Shown: positions 25,435-35,705 of the stretch, piece by piece | How the letters are laid out: every line of letters begins with the position of its first letter | How positions within the stretch are numbered: the first letter of the stretch is position 1 | Notes under the pieces: generated by a model | Told to the model about the DNA's origin: nothing | What the model saw: only the letters and a program-made list of their open reading frames with translations | Database searches by the model: none | Source of the DNA: an uncultured Pelagibacteraceae bacterium | GTDB lineage: Bacteria; Pseudomonadota; Alphaproteobacteria; Pelagibacterales; Pelagibacteraceae | Reading direction: 5' to 3' | Assembly: GCA_902555665.1 (NCBI GenBank) | Contig: CACDTF010000001.1 | Span: 1-64,000 of the forward strand | DNA length: 64,000 bases | Program-made: the position numbers and the translations under genes

Positions 25435-26013
25435 ATGAAAATATCTAAATCACTCAAAATATTTGCGATTATTCTAATTTTACCATTCATGTTTGTTTCT
25501 TGCAAATCACCAGATGGAAAATTTAAATTGCCAGGGGGGGATGCTAGAAAATTCCCTGCTGATCCAAAAAAAAGAGTTGAGCAAAACTTAAAAGAAGGCC
25601 GAGGATTTACTTTAAATGAAACTTTCAAACCAGGAGGAGGAGTTTTTGATTTTGCAAGTTCTAATGAACTATGGAGAGCATCATTAGATATAATTGATTT
25701 TATGCCATTATCCTCTGTCAATTACAGTGGTGGAATAATAATAACTGACTGGTATTCAGATAACAGTTCGCCAAATGAAAGTATTAAAATTTCAATAAGG
25801 TTTTTAACAAATGAAATTAGATCAGATGCTTTAGACATTAAAATATTTAATAGAGAATGTTCTACATCCTCATTAAATTGTACTATTAATGATGTAGAAG
25901 GAAATTTAGTAACAGAATTAAAAAAAGAAATTTTAAAAAGAGCAGCAAAATATAAAGATGATAAAAATACTGATTACTCTTTTCCAAAATTAAAAGATTT
26001 AACTAAAGATTAA
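25435..26013 (+). CDS. DUF3576 family lipoprotein
   Basis: A 192-residue exported protein with lipobox FVSC (Cys23 after a hydrophobic signal peptide). The mature part matches the DUF3576 family of alphaproteobacteria: GVFDFASSNELWRASLDIIDFMPLSSVNYSGGIIITDWYSD is the family core, cited here as residues about 70-110. The family is confined to alphaproteobacteria and has no proven function; its stable position beside leuS and lptE suggests an outer-membrane role. It begins the origin-side cluster DUF3576-leuS-lptE-holA. A TATAAT lies 17 bases upstream of the start. Confidence 0.82.
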   Translation: MKISKSLKIFAIILILPFMFVSCKSPDGKFKLPGGDARKFPADPKKRVEQNLKEGRGFTLNETFKPGGGVFDFASSNELWRASLDIIDFMPLSSVNYSGGIIITDWYSDNSSPNESIKISIRFLTNEIRSDALDIKIFNRECSTSSLNCTINDVEGNLVTELKKEILKRAAKYKDDKNTDYSFPKLKDLTKD

Positions 26014-26042
26014 ATTTAATTAACAATTTTAATTAATGATTT

Positions 26043-28583
26043 GTGGAAAGATACAATTTTAAAACAATAGAAGAAAAGTGGCAAAAGTTTTGGGAAGAAA
26101 ATAAAACATTTTCGACAAAAGTAGATAAAGATAAACAAAAATTTTACTGTCTAGAAATGTTTCCTTATCCATCTGGTAAAATCCATATGGGCCATGTAAG
26201 AAATTATACAATTGGAGATGTCTTAGCTCGTTATAAATCACTTCAAGGGTTCAATGTACTTCATCCAATGGGATGGGATTCTTTTGGAATGCCTGCAGAA
26301 AATGCTGCTAGACAAAATAATCTTGATCCAAAAACATGGACAGAAGAAAACATTAGAAAGATGAAATCTCAACTAAAGAAACTAGGATTATCTATAGATT
26401 GGGACAGGGAAATTTCAACTTGTTCAGATGAGTATTACAAACACCAACAAAAATTTTTCCTAGAACTGTTAGAAAAAAAATTAGTTTACAGAAAAGAAAA
26501 CTATGTCAATTGGGATCCCGTAGATGAAACAGTACTTGCTAATGAGCAAGTAATTGATGGCAAAGGTTGGAGATCTGGTGCACCAGTTGAAAGAAAAAAA
26601 TTAAGTCAATGGTTTTTTAATATATCGAAGTTTTCTCAAGATCTTCTAGATGGCCTAGACAAACTAAATTTTTGGCCGAATAAAGTTAAAACAATGCAAA
26701 AAAACTGGATAGGAAAATCCTTTGGGTGCGAAATTGAATTCAAATTAGAGGGCGAGTTACCTATAAAAAATGTAAAGTGCTTTACTACAAGACCAGATAC
26801 TCTTTTTGGTTTTTCTTTTTTAGCGTTGTCTATAGATCATGAAATTTCCAAATATTATTTAAATAATGAGGAATTTTTAAAATTTAAACAAGAATGTTCA
26901 AAAACAGGAACAACTGAGGAAGCTATAGCTGTTGGAGCAAAGATAGGTTTTAAAACAAATCTTGTAGCAATAAACCCTTTAAATCCTGAACATAAAGTAC
27001 CTGTTTACTTTGCTAATTTTGTGTTGATGGACTATGGTTTTGGAGCTGTTTTCGGTTGTCCAGCTCATGATCAAAGAGATTTTGATTTTGCAAAAAAATA
27101 TAATTTAAAAATTAAAACAGTTGTTAGACCACTTAATGAAAACGATGATTATGAAGTGAATAATGAAGCTTACTCCGGACCAGGAATTATAATTAATTCT
27201 GACTTTCTAAACGGTCTTGAAGCTCCAAGTAACTCCGTAATTGAAACTATAAATATCTTAGAAAAAAAAAATTTAGGAAAAAAACAAATTAACTATAGAT
27301 TAAAAGATTGGGGAGTTTCTAGACAAAGATATTGGGGATGCCCTATACCAATTGCTTACGATGAAAAAGGGAAAGTTTATCCAATACCTGAGTCGATGCT
27401 ACCCGTCAAACTTCCTAAAGATATTAATTTGAACGTAAAAGGTAACCCTTTAGATACACAGAAAAATTGGAAAGAAATAATTATTAATGGGAAAAAATTA
27501 ACAAGAGAAACAGATACTCTTGATACATTTGTTTGCTCCTCATGGTACTTTTTAAGATTCTGCTCCCCAAGTGAAAAAAATTATGGTTTTAATAAGGATG
27601 AAGTAAATTACTGGATGCCAGTAGATCAATACATTGGAGGTGTAGAGCATGCAATACTTCACTTACTTTATTCAAGATTTTTTATGCGTGCTCTAGCTCA
27701 TAATAATAAGGAGTTTAAATTACAAGAACCATTTGATGGTTTATTTACACAAGGGATGGTTTGTCATGAAACATACAAAGATCCAAATAATAATTGGATA
27801 AGTCCCGAAGAAATTAAGACTATAGATGGAAAAAAATACCTCAAAACAGATAAAACTATACCAGTTAAAGTAGGACCATCAGAGTCTATGTCAAAATCAA
27901 AAAAAAATACCATTGATCCAGAAAATATAATTTTAAATTATGGAGCAGATGCTGCAAGATTATTTATTTTATCAGATAGTCCACCAGAAAAAGATGTTCA
28001 ATGGTCTGAAGAAGGAATTGTATCATCATTTAAATTTATTCAAAAATTATGGAACTTAAATTTTAAAGTATTGAACGAAATTAAAAAAAATCACTCCCAA
28101 GATGAGGATAAAGAGATAATAAAATCTACAAATAAGTTTATAAAAAAAGTAACAGATAATTTAGAGAATTTTAGTTACAATAAAATAATTGCAAACATGC
28201 ATGAAATATATACATTTTTAAATAAACAGCTGGATAAAAATTATACAAAAAATACAATTATTACCAATTATCAAAAAATTTTAGTTTTAATGCTACCTGT
28301 GCTACCTCATTTTGCTAACGAGTGTATAGAAACTTTAAAATCAAAAGAAAGTATTATTTGGCCAAATTTTAATAAAGATTTGCTTCAAGAAAATGAAACT
28401 ACTATTGTTGTACAAATCAATGGAAAAAAAAGAGGTATCTTGAGTTCTTTAAAAAATATTAAAGAAGAGAATTTAATGAAATTGATTATCGAGGACGAAA
28501 AATTAAATAAATACTTGGTTGATGAACAAATTAAAAAAAAAATTTATATTAAAGACAAATTAATAAATATTATTACACAATGA
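26043..28583 (+). CDS. leuS: Leucyl-tRNA synthetase
   Basis: An 846-residue class I synthetase. The HIGH motif is HMGHVRNY (about residues 49-56), the editing domain lies in the middle ([16 protein letters not shown]), and KMSKS appears as [15 protein letters not shown]. It starts with GTG at 26043 ([17 protein letters not shown]), 29 bases after the DUF3576 gene, and its end overlaps lptE by 4 bases (ATGA). All catalytic and editing landmarks are present at normal length. Confidence 0.97.
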   Translation: MERYNFKTIEEKWQKFWEENKTFSTKVDKDKQKFYCLEMFPYPSGKIHMGHVRNYTIGDVLARYKSLQGFNVLHPMGWDSFGMPAENAARQNNLDPKTWTEENIRKMKSQLKKLGLSIDWDREISTCSDEYYKHQQKFFLELLEKKLVYRKENYVNWDPVDETVLANEQVIDGKGWRSGAPVERKKLSQWFFNISKFSQDLLDGLDKLNFWPNKVKTMQKNWIGKSFGCEIEFKLEGELPIKNVKCFTTRPDTLFGFSFLALSIDHEISKYYLNNEEFLKFKQECSKTGTTEEAIAVGAKIGFKTNLVAINPLNPEHKVPVYFANFVLMDYGFGAVFGCPAHDQRDFDFAKKYNLKIKTVVRPLNENDDYEVNNEAYSGPGIIINSDFLNGLEAPSNSVIETINILEKKNLGKKQINYRLKDWGVSRQRYWGCPIPIAYDEKGKVYPIPESMLPVKLPKDINLNVKGNPLDTQKNWKEIIINGKKLTRETDTLDTFVCSSWYFLRFCSPSEKNYGFNKDEVNYWMPVDQYIGGVEHAILHLLYSRFFMRALAHNNKEFKLQEPFDGLFTQGMVCHETYKDPNNNWISPEEIKTIDGKKYLKTDKTIPVKVGPSESMSKSKKNTIDPENIILNYGADAARLFILSDSPPEKDVQWSEEGIVSSFKFIQKLWNLNFKVLNEIKKNHSQDEDKEIIKSTNKFIKKVTDNLENFSYNKIIANMHEIYTFLNKQLDKNYTKNTIITNYQKILVLMLPVLPHFANECIETLKSKESIIWPNFNKDLLQENETTIVVQINGKKRGILSSLKNIKEENLMKLIIEDEKLNKYLVDEQIKKKIYIKDKLINIITQ

Positions 28584-29038
28584 TGAAAAAAAATTTGATT
28601 CTTTTAATGTTTTTTATTTTTTTAAGTCATTGTGGATATAGTGCTGTTTACAACGATAATCCCAATTCAGATATCAAAATTACACTTCTTAACATGAGTG
28701 GTGATAGAGAATTTAATAATAAAATCGATAGTAAACTAAGAAGATACTATAACAAAGAAGCAGATAAGGAGTTTAAAATAAATTTAAGTACAAATATAAA
28801 TAAACAAATTATCTCCAAAGATGCAACTGGTAAAGTAATTGATTATATATTATTAGGTTCAGCAACATTTAAAATTAGCTCCAACAATATTAACGAGACC
28901 TTAACTTTCAAAGAAAGCTTAAATATTAAAAATATTGATGACACTTTTGAACAAAAAAAATATGAGGATGTTGTTAAAGATAATTTTGCATCTTCAATAA
29001 ATAAAAAACTAATTTTAAAATTAAAAAAAATTAAGTGA
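28580..29038 (+). CDS. lptE: LPS-assembly lipoprotein LptE-like
   Basis: A 152-residue lipoprotein with signal peptide and lipobox LSHCGY (Cys18), followed by a sequence of the LptE type (CGYSAVY at the start of the mature protein; a strand-rich body). LptE plugs the LptD barrel and helps lipopolysaccharide reach the cell surface. Sequence similarity in this family is low, so the call leans on the CGY start and on the conserved leuS-lptE-holA order. It overlaps leuS at its start and holA at its end (GTGA), so all three are translationally coupled. Confidence 0.78.
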   Translation: MMKKNLILLMFFIFLSHCGYSAVYNDNPNSDIKITLLNMSGDREFNNKIDSKLRRYYNKEADKEFKINLSTNINKQIISKDATGKVIDYILLGSATFKISSNNINETLTFKESLNIKNIDDTFEQKKYEDVVKDNFASSINKKLILKLKKIK

Positions 29039-30033
29039 TCAAAAAAATATTTCAAATTAATAAAGACATTTTTGAAAAAGAAAATTTCTTTCTATTTTAT
29101 GGTTTGAATGAGGGGTTAAAATCTGAAAAGATTTCAGAATTACTATTAAATATAGATAAGACTAATATTTATAAATATGAAGAAAACCAAGTTTTGAATA
29201 ATACAATTCAATTTTTAGATCAAATATTGACAAAATCTCTTTTTGAAGAAAAAAAATTCATACTAATCAATAGAGGTACTGATAAATTGTTAAAAATTAT
29301 TGAAGAAATTGTTGAAAAAAGAATTGAAGATATAAGTATTTTAGTCAATTCTGGTCCACTTGAAAAGAAATCAAAATTAAGAAATTTTTTTGAAAAACAA
29401 AAAAAAATGATTTGTGTGCCTTTTTATGAAGATAACAACGAAACACTATCTAATCTTGCGAAAAATTTTTTTATTAAAAATAATATTTCTATCTCTCAAT
29501 CAAATATAAATTTGATAATAGATAAATGTAATGGTGATAGAGGAAACTTAAATAATGAACTTAATAAAATAATGCTTTATTCATTAGATAAAAAACAAAT
29601 TAATACAGAAAAATTATTAAAACTAACAAACCTTATAGAAAATCACAGTATTTCTCAATTAATTGATAATTGTTTAGCAAAAAATATGAAAAGTACTATT
29701 AAAATTTTAAATGAAAATAGATTTGAAACAAGTGATTGTATTATAATAACAAGAACTTTTCTAATTAAAGCAAAAAAATTACTGGCATTATTAAATGAGT
29801 TTGAAAAAAATAAAAATATTGACATAACTTTATCTACCGCAAAACCTCCAATCTTTTGGAAGGATAAAGATATTATTAAAAAACAACTATTTAAATGGGA
29901 ATCAAGAAACTTAAAGTCATTAATATATAGATTAAATGAAATTGAGCATTTAATTAAAAAAAATATTGGTAATTCAATAAATTTTATAACTAACTTTATT
30001 TTAAAAGAAGCTTCTGAAAACTCTAATAATTAG
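29035..30033 (+). CDS. holA: DNA polymerase III delta subunit
   Basis: A 332-residue protein with the HolA layout: an AAA+-like N-terminal part (FFLFYGLNEGLKSEKISELL, without a working Walker A), the segment IDKCNGDRGNLNNELNKIMLYS that marks delta subunits, and a C-terminal helical collar. It opens the beta clamp in the clamp loader. The start is GTG at 29035, overlapping the lptE stop. The 3' end overlaps parB convergently by 11 bases. Sequence divergence is high, as usual for holA in this group, but context supports it. Confidence 0.85.
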   Translation: MIKKIFQINKDIFEKENFFLFYGLNEGLKSEKISELLLNIDKTNIYKYEENQVLNNTIQFLDQILTKSLFEEKKFILINRGTDKLLKIIEEIVEKRIEDISILVNSGPLEKKSKLRNFFEKQKKMICVPFYEDNNETLSNLAKNFFIKNNISISQSNINLIIDKCNGDRGNLNNELNKIMLYSLDKKQINTEKLLKLTNLIENHSISQLIDNCLAKNMKSTIKILNENRFETSDCIIITRTFLIKAKKLLALLNEFEKNKNIDITLSTAKPPIFWKDKDIIKKQLFKWESRNLKSLIYRLNEIEHLIKKNIGNSINFITNFILKEASENSNN

Positions 30034-30865
30034 ATTTAATTATATCAATAATTTTATTTAATTGATCCAAATCTTTGTACTCAAAACTTATTTTGCCTTT
30101 ATTTCTTTTATTATTTTGAATATCGACAATAAGGCCAATTTTATTTGATATAGATAATTCTAAAGCAATAATATTTGTATCCTTATCAATACTAGACTTT
30201 TGCTTTTTATTTTTAAATATTCTAACAAAAGCTTCGGTTTGCCTTACAGAAAGTTTTTTATCAATTATTTTAGTAGCTATAAAACTAGCATTATTTAAGC
30301 CAACTAAAATTTTTGCATGACCGGCTGTTAATTTTTGATTTTCAATTAATTTTATTACATCATCAGGTAATGTTAAAAGTCTCAAAGAATTTGTAATATG
30401 ACTTCTACTTTTGCCGATAAATTTTGATACTTTTTCCTGATCATATGAAAATTCGTCTATCAATCTTTTATATCCTTGTGCCTCTTCAAGCGGGTTAAGA
30501 TCGTGTCTCTGAACGTTTTCAACTATTGCAAATTCCAAAGATTTTAAATCATCAGCCTCGGTTATGACTACAGGCACATTGTGAAGCCCAGCTCTTTGTG
30601 CTGCCATCCATCTTCTTTCACCTGCAATTATCTCAAATTTAGATTTATCGTCACTTGAATTTCTTACAATTATGGGCTGTATCATTCCTCTTTCTTTAAT
30701 TGAACTGGTTAATTCCTCTAAATTCGTTTCATCAAAGATTTTCCTTGGTTGATATTTATTTGGAACTAAATCACTTATTGGTAAAAGATTTTTTTGAGGC
30801 TCTACTTTTGTTTCACCTATCAATGAAGATAATCCTCGACCTAAACCTTTTTTAAATTTGTCCAT
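30023..30865 (-). CDS. parB: Chromosome partitioning protein ParB
   Basis: A 280-residue ParB/Spo0J protein: N-terminal GLGRGLSSLIG, the CTPase/arginine-patch region IIAGERRWMAAQRAGL, and a helix-turn-helix with KFIGKSRSHITNSLRLLTLP, then a dimerisation domain at the C-terminus. It loads on parS and slides as a CTP-driven clamp, and with ParA segregates the origin region. A perfect parS is about 1.4 kb away, inside rsmG. Its ATG overlaps the parA stop (TAATG), as usual for parAB. Confidence 0.97.
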   Translation of the reverse strand: MDKFKKGLGRGLSSLIGETKVEPQKNLLPISDLVPNKYQPRKIFDETNLEELTSSIKERGMIQPIIVRNSSDDKSKFEIIAGERRWMAAQRAGLHNVPVVITEADDLKSLEFAIVENVQRHDLNPLEEAQGYKRLIDEFSYDQEKVSKFIGKSRSHITNSLRLLTLPDDVIKLIENQKLTAGHAKILVGLNNASFIATKIIDKKLSVRQTEAFVRIFKNKKQKSSIDKDTNIIALELSISNKIGLIVDIQNNKRNKGKISFEYKDLDQLNKIIDIIKSNY

Positions 30866-31659
30866 TAAGCTGCGCTTCCTATTGTTGCTTCTTGACTCAT
30901 AAACTCATCGGTAAAACTAAAATATGATTTACTACCCGGACAGGTCTTATCATAAATCAAAACTGGTATACCATGAGATGGGGCTTCTGATAATCTTACA
31001 TTTCTTGGAATAACAGTTGAGTAAACTTTTTCACTAAAATAATCTCTGGCTTCTTTCTCTACTTGAGAGGAAAGCTTATTTCTTTTGTCATACATTGTTA
31101 GAAGTATACCTCTTATTTTCAAATCTGGATTTAAGCTTACTTTTATTCTTTCAATTGTTTTCATGAGCTGCGTAAGACCCTCTAGTGCAAAAAATTCAGT
31201 TTGCAAGGGAACTAAAAGTGAATTTGAGCTTACTAGAGCCATTACTGTAAGAAGGCTTAAAGATGGAGGACAATCGATTAAGACATAATCGTATAATCTT
31301 CTAGAATTGTTTAAATATGCGGTTAATTTAGTCTTTAATAGGAAGGCCCTATTACTATCATCAGCTGTCTCAACCTCAAGACCAGAGAGGTCAACATTTG
31401 ATGTAATGATATCTAAATTTTCAAACTGTGTCTTTCTAATTACTTCATCAATTTCTTTGCTTCCATTCAATACTCCATAGATTGTATCGCTAGAGTTATC
31501 CATATTAGATAATCCTAGACCAGTTGTAGCATTTCCTTGTGGGTCTAGGTCAATTACTAAAATTTTTTTATTTAAATGGGATAATCCAGCAGCAAGATTT
31601 ATCACTGTAGTTGTTTTTCCAACCCCACCCTTTTGATTTATGACTGAAATAATTTGCAT
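30865..31659 (-). CDS. parA: Chromosome partitioning ATPase ParA
   Basis: A 264-residue ParA/Soj ATPase with the deviant Walker A KGGVGKTTT (residues 10-18; both lysines present), Walker A' VLIDCPPSLSLLT, and Walker B region ILVIDLDPQGNATTG. It forms the nucleoid gradient that pulls ParB-parS complexes. It lies in the usual order mnmG-rsmG-parA-parB, 20 bases after rsmG, and is cotranscribed with parB. Confidence 0.97.
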   Translation of the reverse strand: MQIISVINQKGGVGKTTTVINLAAGLSHLNKKILVIDLDPQGNATTGLGLSNMDNSSDTIYGVLNGSKEIDEVIRKTQFENLDIITSNVDLSGLEVETADDSNRAFLLKTKLTAYLNNSRRLYDYVLIDCPPSLSLLTVMALVSSNSLLVPLQTEFFALEGLTQLMKTIERIKVSLNPDLKIRGILLTMYDKRNKLSSQVEKEARDYFSEKVYSTVIPRNVRLSEAPSHGIPVLIYDKTCPGSKSYFSFTDEFMSQEATIGSAA

Positions 31660-31679
31660 TTAATTTTTTTACAATCTTT

Positions 31680-32324
31680 TTAATTTTTTTTTTTAATTTT
31701 TTTAATATTTATTAAATAAGAGTCTTCGCTTGTTAAACTTTTTTTTTCTATATAATCCAGTTCCCATTTCTTTTTAGAATTTTCAAAAATTTTTTTTCCA
31801 TTCTTACCCATAAAAAAAATTAAATTTTTATATTTTAAAAAATTTTCATATACTAATTCTAAAACCACGGGCATTGGTTTGAACGCTCTGGACATTATTG
31901 TACCTGTCTCTAAATTTTTTATTTCAAAAATATTTTTTTGAAAAACCTTTGTGTTTAAATTTAATTTTTTTGAAACTTCCTTTAAAAAATGGCTTTTATG
32001 GTAACTTTTTTCATAAAGGTGCACATTCATATTATTTTTCATATTTTTTAGTATAATTGCTACGATTATACCTGGCATGCCCCCTCCTGAACCTATATCT
32101 GTAGTTGTATTACTATTTAAGTCAACAAAATCAATAATTTGTGCAGAATCTATAATATGACGGTCAATTATAGCCTCTTTTGACGCTGTGTTTTGGCTAA
32201 TTATGTTGATTTTTTTATTTTTTTCAAGAATCATAGATATATAGTTTTCAAAGTCCAAAAATGTTTCACGTGAAACATTTAAGTGATTGATTCTAGAATA
32301 AGAATTTAAAATTTCCTGATCCAT
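31680..32324 (-). CDS. rsmG: 16S rRNA (guanine527-N7)-methyltransferase RsmG
   Basis: A 214-residue SAM-dependent methyltransferase for m7G527 of 16S rRNA, with the glycine-rich SAM motif DIGSGGGMPGIIVAII and IMSRAFKPMPVVLEL. Residues 16-21 (NVSRET) are encoded by a perfect parS site, a feature of rsmG in many bacteria. The ATG overlaps the mnmG stop by one base. The C-terminus is lysine-rich. Confidence 0.94.
   Translation of the reverse strand: MDQEILNSYSRINHLNVSRETFLDFENYISMILEKNKKINIISQNTASKEAIIDRHIIDSAQIIDFVDLNSNTTTDIGSGGGMPGIIVAIILKNMKNNMNVHLYEKSYHKSHFLKEVSKKLNLNTKVFQKNIFEIKNLETGTIMSRAFKPMPVVLELVYENFLKYKNLIFFMGKNGKKIFENSKKKWELDYIEKKSLTSEDSYLINIKKIKKKN
32262..32277. other. parS centromere site
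   Basis: The 16 bases TGTTTCACGTGAAACA are a perfect palindrome and an exact match to the bacterial parS consensus. They lie within the coding frame of rsmG. ParB loads here; the predicted oriC is about 7.2 kb away. No second exact copy was seen in this window. Confidence 0.95.
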
Positions 32325-34195
32325 TAAGCTATATGCTTAATAGACTTTCTTTTGACATGTGACAACAAAATATATACAGCAGCAGGAGTTATTCCGTCAA
32401 TTCTTAGAGCTTGACCCATTGTTTTGGGCCTTATTTCTTTGAATTTTGCTTTTACCTCATTAGATAAACCTGATAGCCCGTCATAATTGATTTTATCTGG
32501 AATAATTAGGTTTTCGTCCCTCTTAAATGCTAAAATATCAGCTTTTTGCTTCTTTAAATATCCCCTATAATGAGCATTTATTTCTACCTGTTCATCAATT
32601 TCTTTACTAAAAAAGGGTATATCGGACCATATTTCCCTAATTTTTTTCATATTTACCCCTTTTTGAGTTAAAACTTCGCTAGATGATCTCAATATTCCGT
32701 CTTTTGCTATTTTTATTCCAAATTTCTCTGCTTTAGAGGGTGAAATCTTGGAATTTCTCATTTTTAAATTTATTTGACTAATTTGTTCAAATTTACTCAA
32801 ATATATTTCTTTTCTCTCATTACCTATAAGGCCAATTTCTATTCCCTTTGCAGTTAATCTTTGATCAGCATTATCAGATCTCAAACTTAATCGATATTCT
32901 GCTCTTGATGTAAACATACGGTATGGCTCAGCTACTCCTTTAGTCACCAAATCATCAATCATTACTCCAATGTAGGCATCGGATCTGTCAAGTATGAATG
33001 GTTCCAATTTTTTAACAGACAAGGCAGCATTTATTCCGGCTATAAGGCCTTGTGCAGCAGCTTCCTCATATCCTGTTGTTCCGTTAATTTGACCGGCAAG
33101 ATAAAGATTGCTTATATTCTTGGTTTCAAGAGTTAGGAATAGTTCGCGTGGATCTATATAATCATATTCTATTGCATATCCTGGTCTTAGTATAGTAACA
33201 TTTTCTAAACCATTGATATTATTACATATTTCTTGTTGTACATCAGCTGGAAGTGATGTCGATATACCATTTGGGTAAATTGTGTAATCATTTAGGCCTT
33301 CTGGCTCTAAAAATATCTGGTGACGAACTTTATCTGCAAATTTTACTATCTTATCTTCTATTGATGGACAATATCTTGGGCCTACCCCTTTTATACTACC
33401 CGAGTACATAGCGCTCTTTGATAAATTCTTTTCTATAATGTTATGAACCTTTTCGTTTGTATAAGTCATTCGACAAGATATTTGTTTATTTAGATTTTTT
33501 TTAGTTAAGAATGAAAAAAAATAAGGATCATCATCTGCGAATTGTTCTTCTAAATTTTCAAAATTAATTGTCCTTGAATCTAACCTTGGTGGTGTTCCGG
33601 TTTTTAATCTTCCAATTTTAAAATTATATTTTGCCAATTGTTCACTTAAACCTGTAGAAGGTTTTTCGTCATATCTCCCTGCTGGAGTTCTTTCATCACC
33701 TATATGTATCAAACCATTTAAAAAAGTGCCTGTTGTGAGTATTATCTTATTAGATAGAACTTTCTTACCTTCTTTAGTTTCAAATCCACTTATTGAATTT
33801 TTATCGAAAATAAACTTTATTACAGGATCTGAAAAAATGCTTAAATTACAATAGTTTAGCAATTTTTCTTGCATATATTTACGATAAAGTGATCTATCTG
33901 ATTGAGTTCTAGGTCCTCTGACTGCAGGTCCTCTACTTCTATTTAATAATCTAAATTGTATACCTGATTTGTCTGCTACATCTCCCATAACACCATCAAG
34001 GGCATCTATTTCTCTAACCAAATGACCTTTACCCAAGCCTCCTATTGCCGGGTTACAAGACATCTCACCGATAGTTTCTATTTTGTGAGTAAATAGTGCA
34101 GTGTTGACTCCAAGACGAGCAGAAGCTGCTGCTGCCTCACATCCAGCATGGCCTCCTCCAATTACAACTACACCAAATGACAAATCATTTTTCAT
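32324..34195 (-). CDS. mnmG: tRNA uridine-5-carboxymethylaminomethyl synthesis protein MnmG (GidA)
   Basis: A 623-residue FAD protein that, with MnmE, modifies U34 of certain tRNAs. The FAD motif is [20 protein letters not shown] at the N-terminus; [20 protein letters not shown] and [17 protein letters not shown] are family signatures; a helical C-terminal tRNA-binding domain follows. Its partner mnmE is directly upstream on the same strand after 117 bases. Length is typical, and nothing is missing. Confidence 0.97.
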   Translation of the reverse strand: MKNDLSFGVVVIGGGHAGCEAAAASARLGVNTALFTHKIETIGEMSCNPAIGGLGKGHLVREIDALDGVMGDVADKSGIQFRLLNRSRGPAVRGPRTQSDRSLYRKYMQEKLLNYCNLSIFSDPVIKFIFDKNSISGFETKEGKKVLSNKIILTTGTFLNGLIHIGDERTPAGRYDEKPSTGLSEQLAKYNFKIGRLKTGTPPRLDSRTINFENLEEQFADDDPYFFSFLTKKNLNKQISCRMTYTNEKVHNIIEKNLSKSAMYSGSIKGVGPRYCPSIEDKIVKFADKVRHQIFLEPEGLNDYTIYPNGISTSLPADVQQEICNNINGLENVTILRPGYAIEYDYIDPRELFLTLETKNISNLYLAGQINGTTGYEEAAAQGLIAGINAALSVKKLEPFILDRSDAYIGVMIDDLVTKGVAEPYRMFTSRAEYRLSLRSDNADQRLTAKGIEIGLIGNERKEIYLSKFEQISQINLKMRNSKISPSKAEKFGIKIAKDGILRSSSEVLTQKGVNMKKIREIWSDIPFFSKEIDEQVEINAHYRGYLKKQKADILAFKRDENLIIPDKINYDGLSGLSNEVKAKFKEIRPKTMGQALRIDGITPAAVYILLSHVKRKSIKHIA

Positions 34196-34312
34196 AATCC
34201 AAATCTATATGTGATTATATAATTTACAAGATAGGCTTAATTTTTTGTAAATAAGCCTTATTTATCAACGTTTTTTGATAAAAAAAGTACAAAAAACCAG
34301 CAAAATAGGGTA
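34196..34312 (-). other. mnmE-mnmG spacer with two A+T-rich hairpins
   Basis: This 117-base gap has no open frame. It contains two inverted repeats: TTTATCAA / TTGATAAA (34261-34268 with 34275-34282, loop of 6) and AGGCTTA / TAAGCCT (34233-34239 with 34252-34258, loop of 12). They are weak in G+C, and only the first is followed by a short A/T run. They could form an attenuator or slow-down signal between mnmE and mnmG, but in such A+T-rich DNA chance is possible. Confidence 0.35.
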
Positions 34313-35644
34313 TTACTTGCCAATACAAAAATCGTTGAAAATACTACCTATTATCTCCTCTACATCAACTTTTCCAACTATCATACCTAAATGTCTAGTA
34401 GCTAATCTTAAATCTTCTGCAGCTTTATCAAAATCTTCGGTTTCTTTTTTTTGATTAAAGTTATTTAGATGATCCAAACACTGTTGTAAATGTTGTCTGT
34501 GTCTCTCTCTTGTAATTAAAATATCATCACTTGTAAGAAATTTATTTTTTAAATTATTTTTTATTTTTAATATTAATTCTTCAATATTTTTACTTTCTTT
34601 AATAGAAATTAAAACATGATTTGTTTTTTTAATTTCTGGATCAATATCTTTTTCTAAAAGATCAGATTTATTTATAACTAAAATTGCATTCTCATTTAAT
34701 AAACCCTTCAAAACATCAGTAAAATCAAGACTTTTTGCATCAACCACAACAAGCTTTAAATCTGCTTCTTCTGCTCTATTTAGGGATAATTTAATACCTT
34801 TCTTTTCTATCTCGTCTTTTGAGTCTCTTATCCCGGCTGTATCAGATATTATTACTGGATAGCCATCTATATTGAGATGTGTTTCTATTACGTCTCTAGT
34901 TGTACCAGCAATTTCGGAAACAATTGCTACATCACGATTAGATAAATGATTCATTAGACTAGACTTCCCTGCATTAGTTGGTCCAAGTATAGCAATCTTA
35001 AAACCTTCTCTAATTCTTTCTCCAACTTTTTGATCGTTTAATATTTTTTTAATTTTTATTATTATTTCATCTGAACTCTTTTTGATTTCATCTACAATAT
35101 TATTTGGTAAATCTTCATCAGGAAAATCAATTTTAGCTTCGACATGTGATAAAATTTTTAAAAGTTTTTCTCTAAGAAAATTAAATTGATCTGATGATTT
35201 TCCATTCATGATTTTTATTGCTTGTTGTCTTTGAATTTCTGTTTCTGAAGAAATTAAATCAGCAATACTTTCTGCTTTAAGTAAATTTATTTTTCCATTT
35301 TGAAATGCTAGTTTTGTAAATTCACCAGGCTCAGCTAATCTACAATTTTCTATATCTGAAAGAGAGGAGTGTAGGGCATCCACAACAGCTTTACTGCCAT
35401 GAACTTGAATTTCAGCCATATCTTCGCCTGTGTAGCTCTCAGGGCCAGGAAACCAAAGGATTAGTCCCTCATCAATCAGCTCAGAAGTGTTGATTTTATT
35501 GATTTTTCTTAATGTTGCTACTCTCGGTTTTGGTGGCTCCTTACCGGTTAAAAGTTGAATTACTTTTGACGTGTCTTGTCCTGAAAGTCTTATAACAGCT
35601 ACACCTGATATACCAGGACCACTCGATAAAGCATAAATTGTCAT
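34313..35644 (-). CDS. mnmE: tRNA modification GTPase MnmE (TrmE)
   Basis: A 443-residue GTPase that works with MnmG on U34 of tRNA. It has the N-terminal folate-binding domain (SGPGISGVAVIRLSG), the G1 motif GPTNAGKSSLMNHL, switch II DTAGIR, G4 NKSD and the conserved C-terminus FCIGK, whose cysteine is functional in this family. It precedes mnmG and follows rho in the standard alphaproteobacterial origin order. Length and motifs are normal. Confidence 0.97.
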   Translation of the reverse strand: MTIYALSSGPGISGVAVIRLSGQDTSKVIQLLTGKEPPKPRVATLRKINKINTSELIDEGLILWFPGPESYTGEDMAEIQVHGSKAVVDALHSSLSDIENCRLAEPGEFTKLAFQNGKINLLKAESIADLISSETEIQRQQAIKIMNGKSSDQFNFLREKLLKILSHVEAKIDFPDEDLPNNIVDEIKKSSDEIIIKIKKILNDQKVGERIREGFKIAILGPTNAGKSSLMNHLSNRDVAIVSEIAGTTRDVIETHLNIDGYPVIISDTAGIRDSKDEIEKKGIKLSLNRAEEADLKLVVVDAKSLDFTDVLKGLLNENAILVINKSDLLEKDIDPEIKKTNHVLISIKESKNIEELILKIKNNLKNKFLTSDDILITRERHRQHLQQCLDHLNNFNQKKETEDFDKAAEDLRLATRHLGMIVGKVDVEEIIGSIFNDFCIGK

Positions 35645-35705
35645 TAAAAGATTATATCTTCAAATTTATGTCTCTGTAAAACTTAAAATTGTAATGAAAA
35701 TTCTT

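Noticed and set aside
34233..34282. Hairpins between mnmE and mnmG as an intrinsic terminator
   Set aside because: Stems are A+T-rich and lack a proper T-run on the minus strand; kept only as possible regulatory structure.
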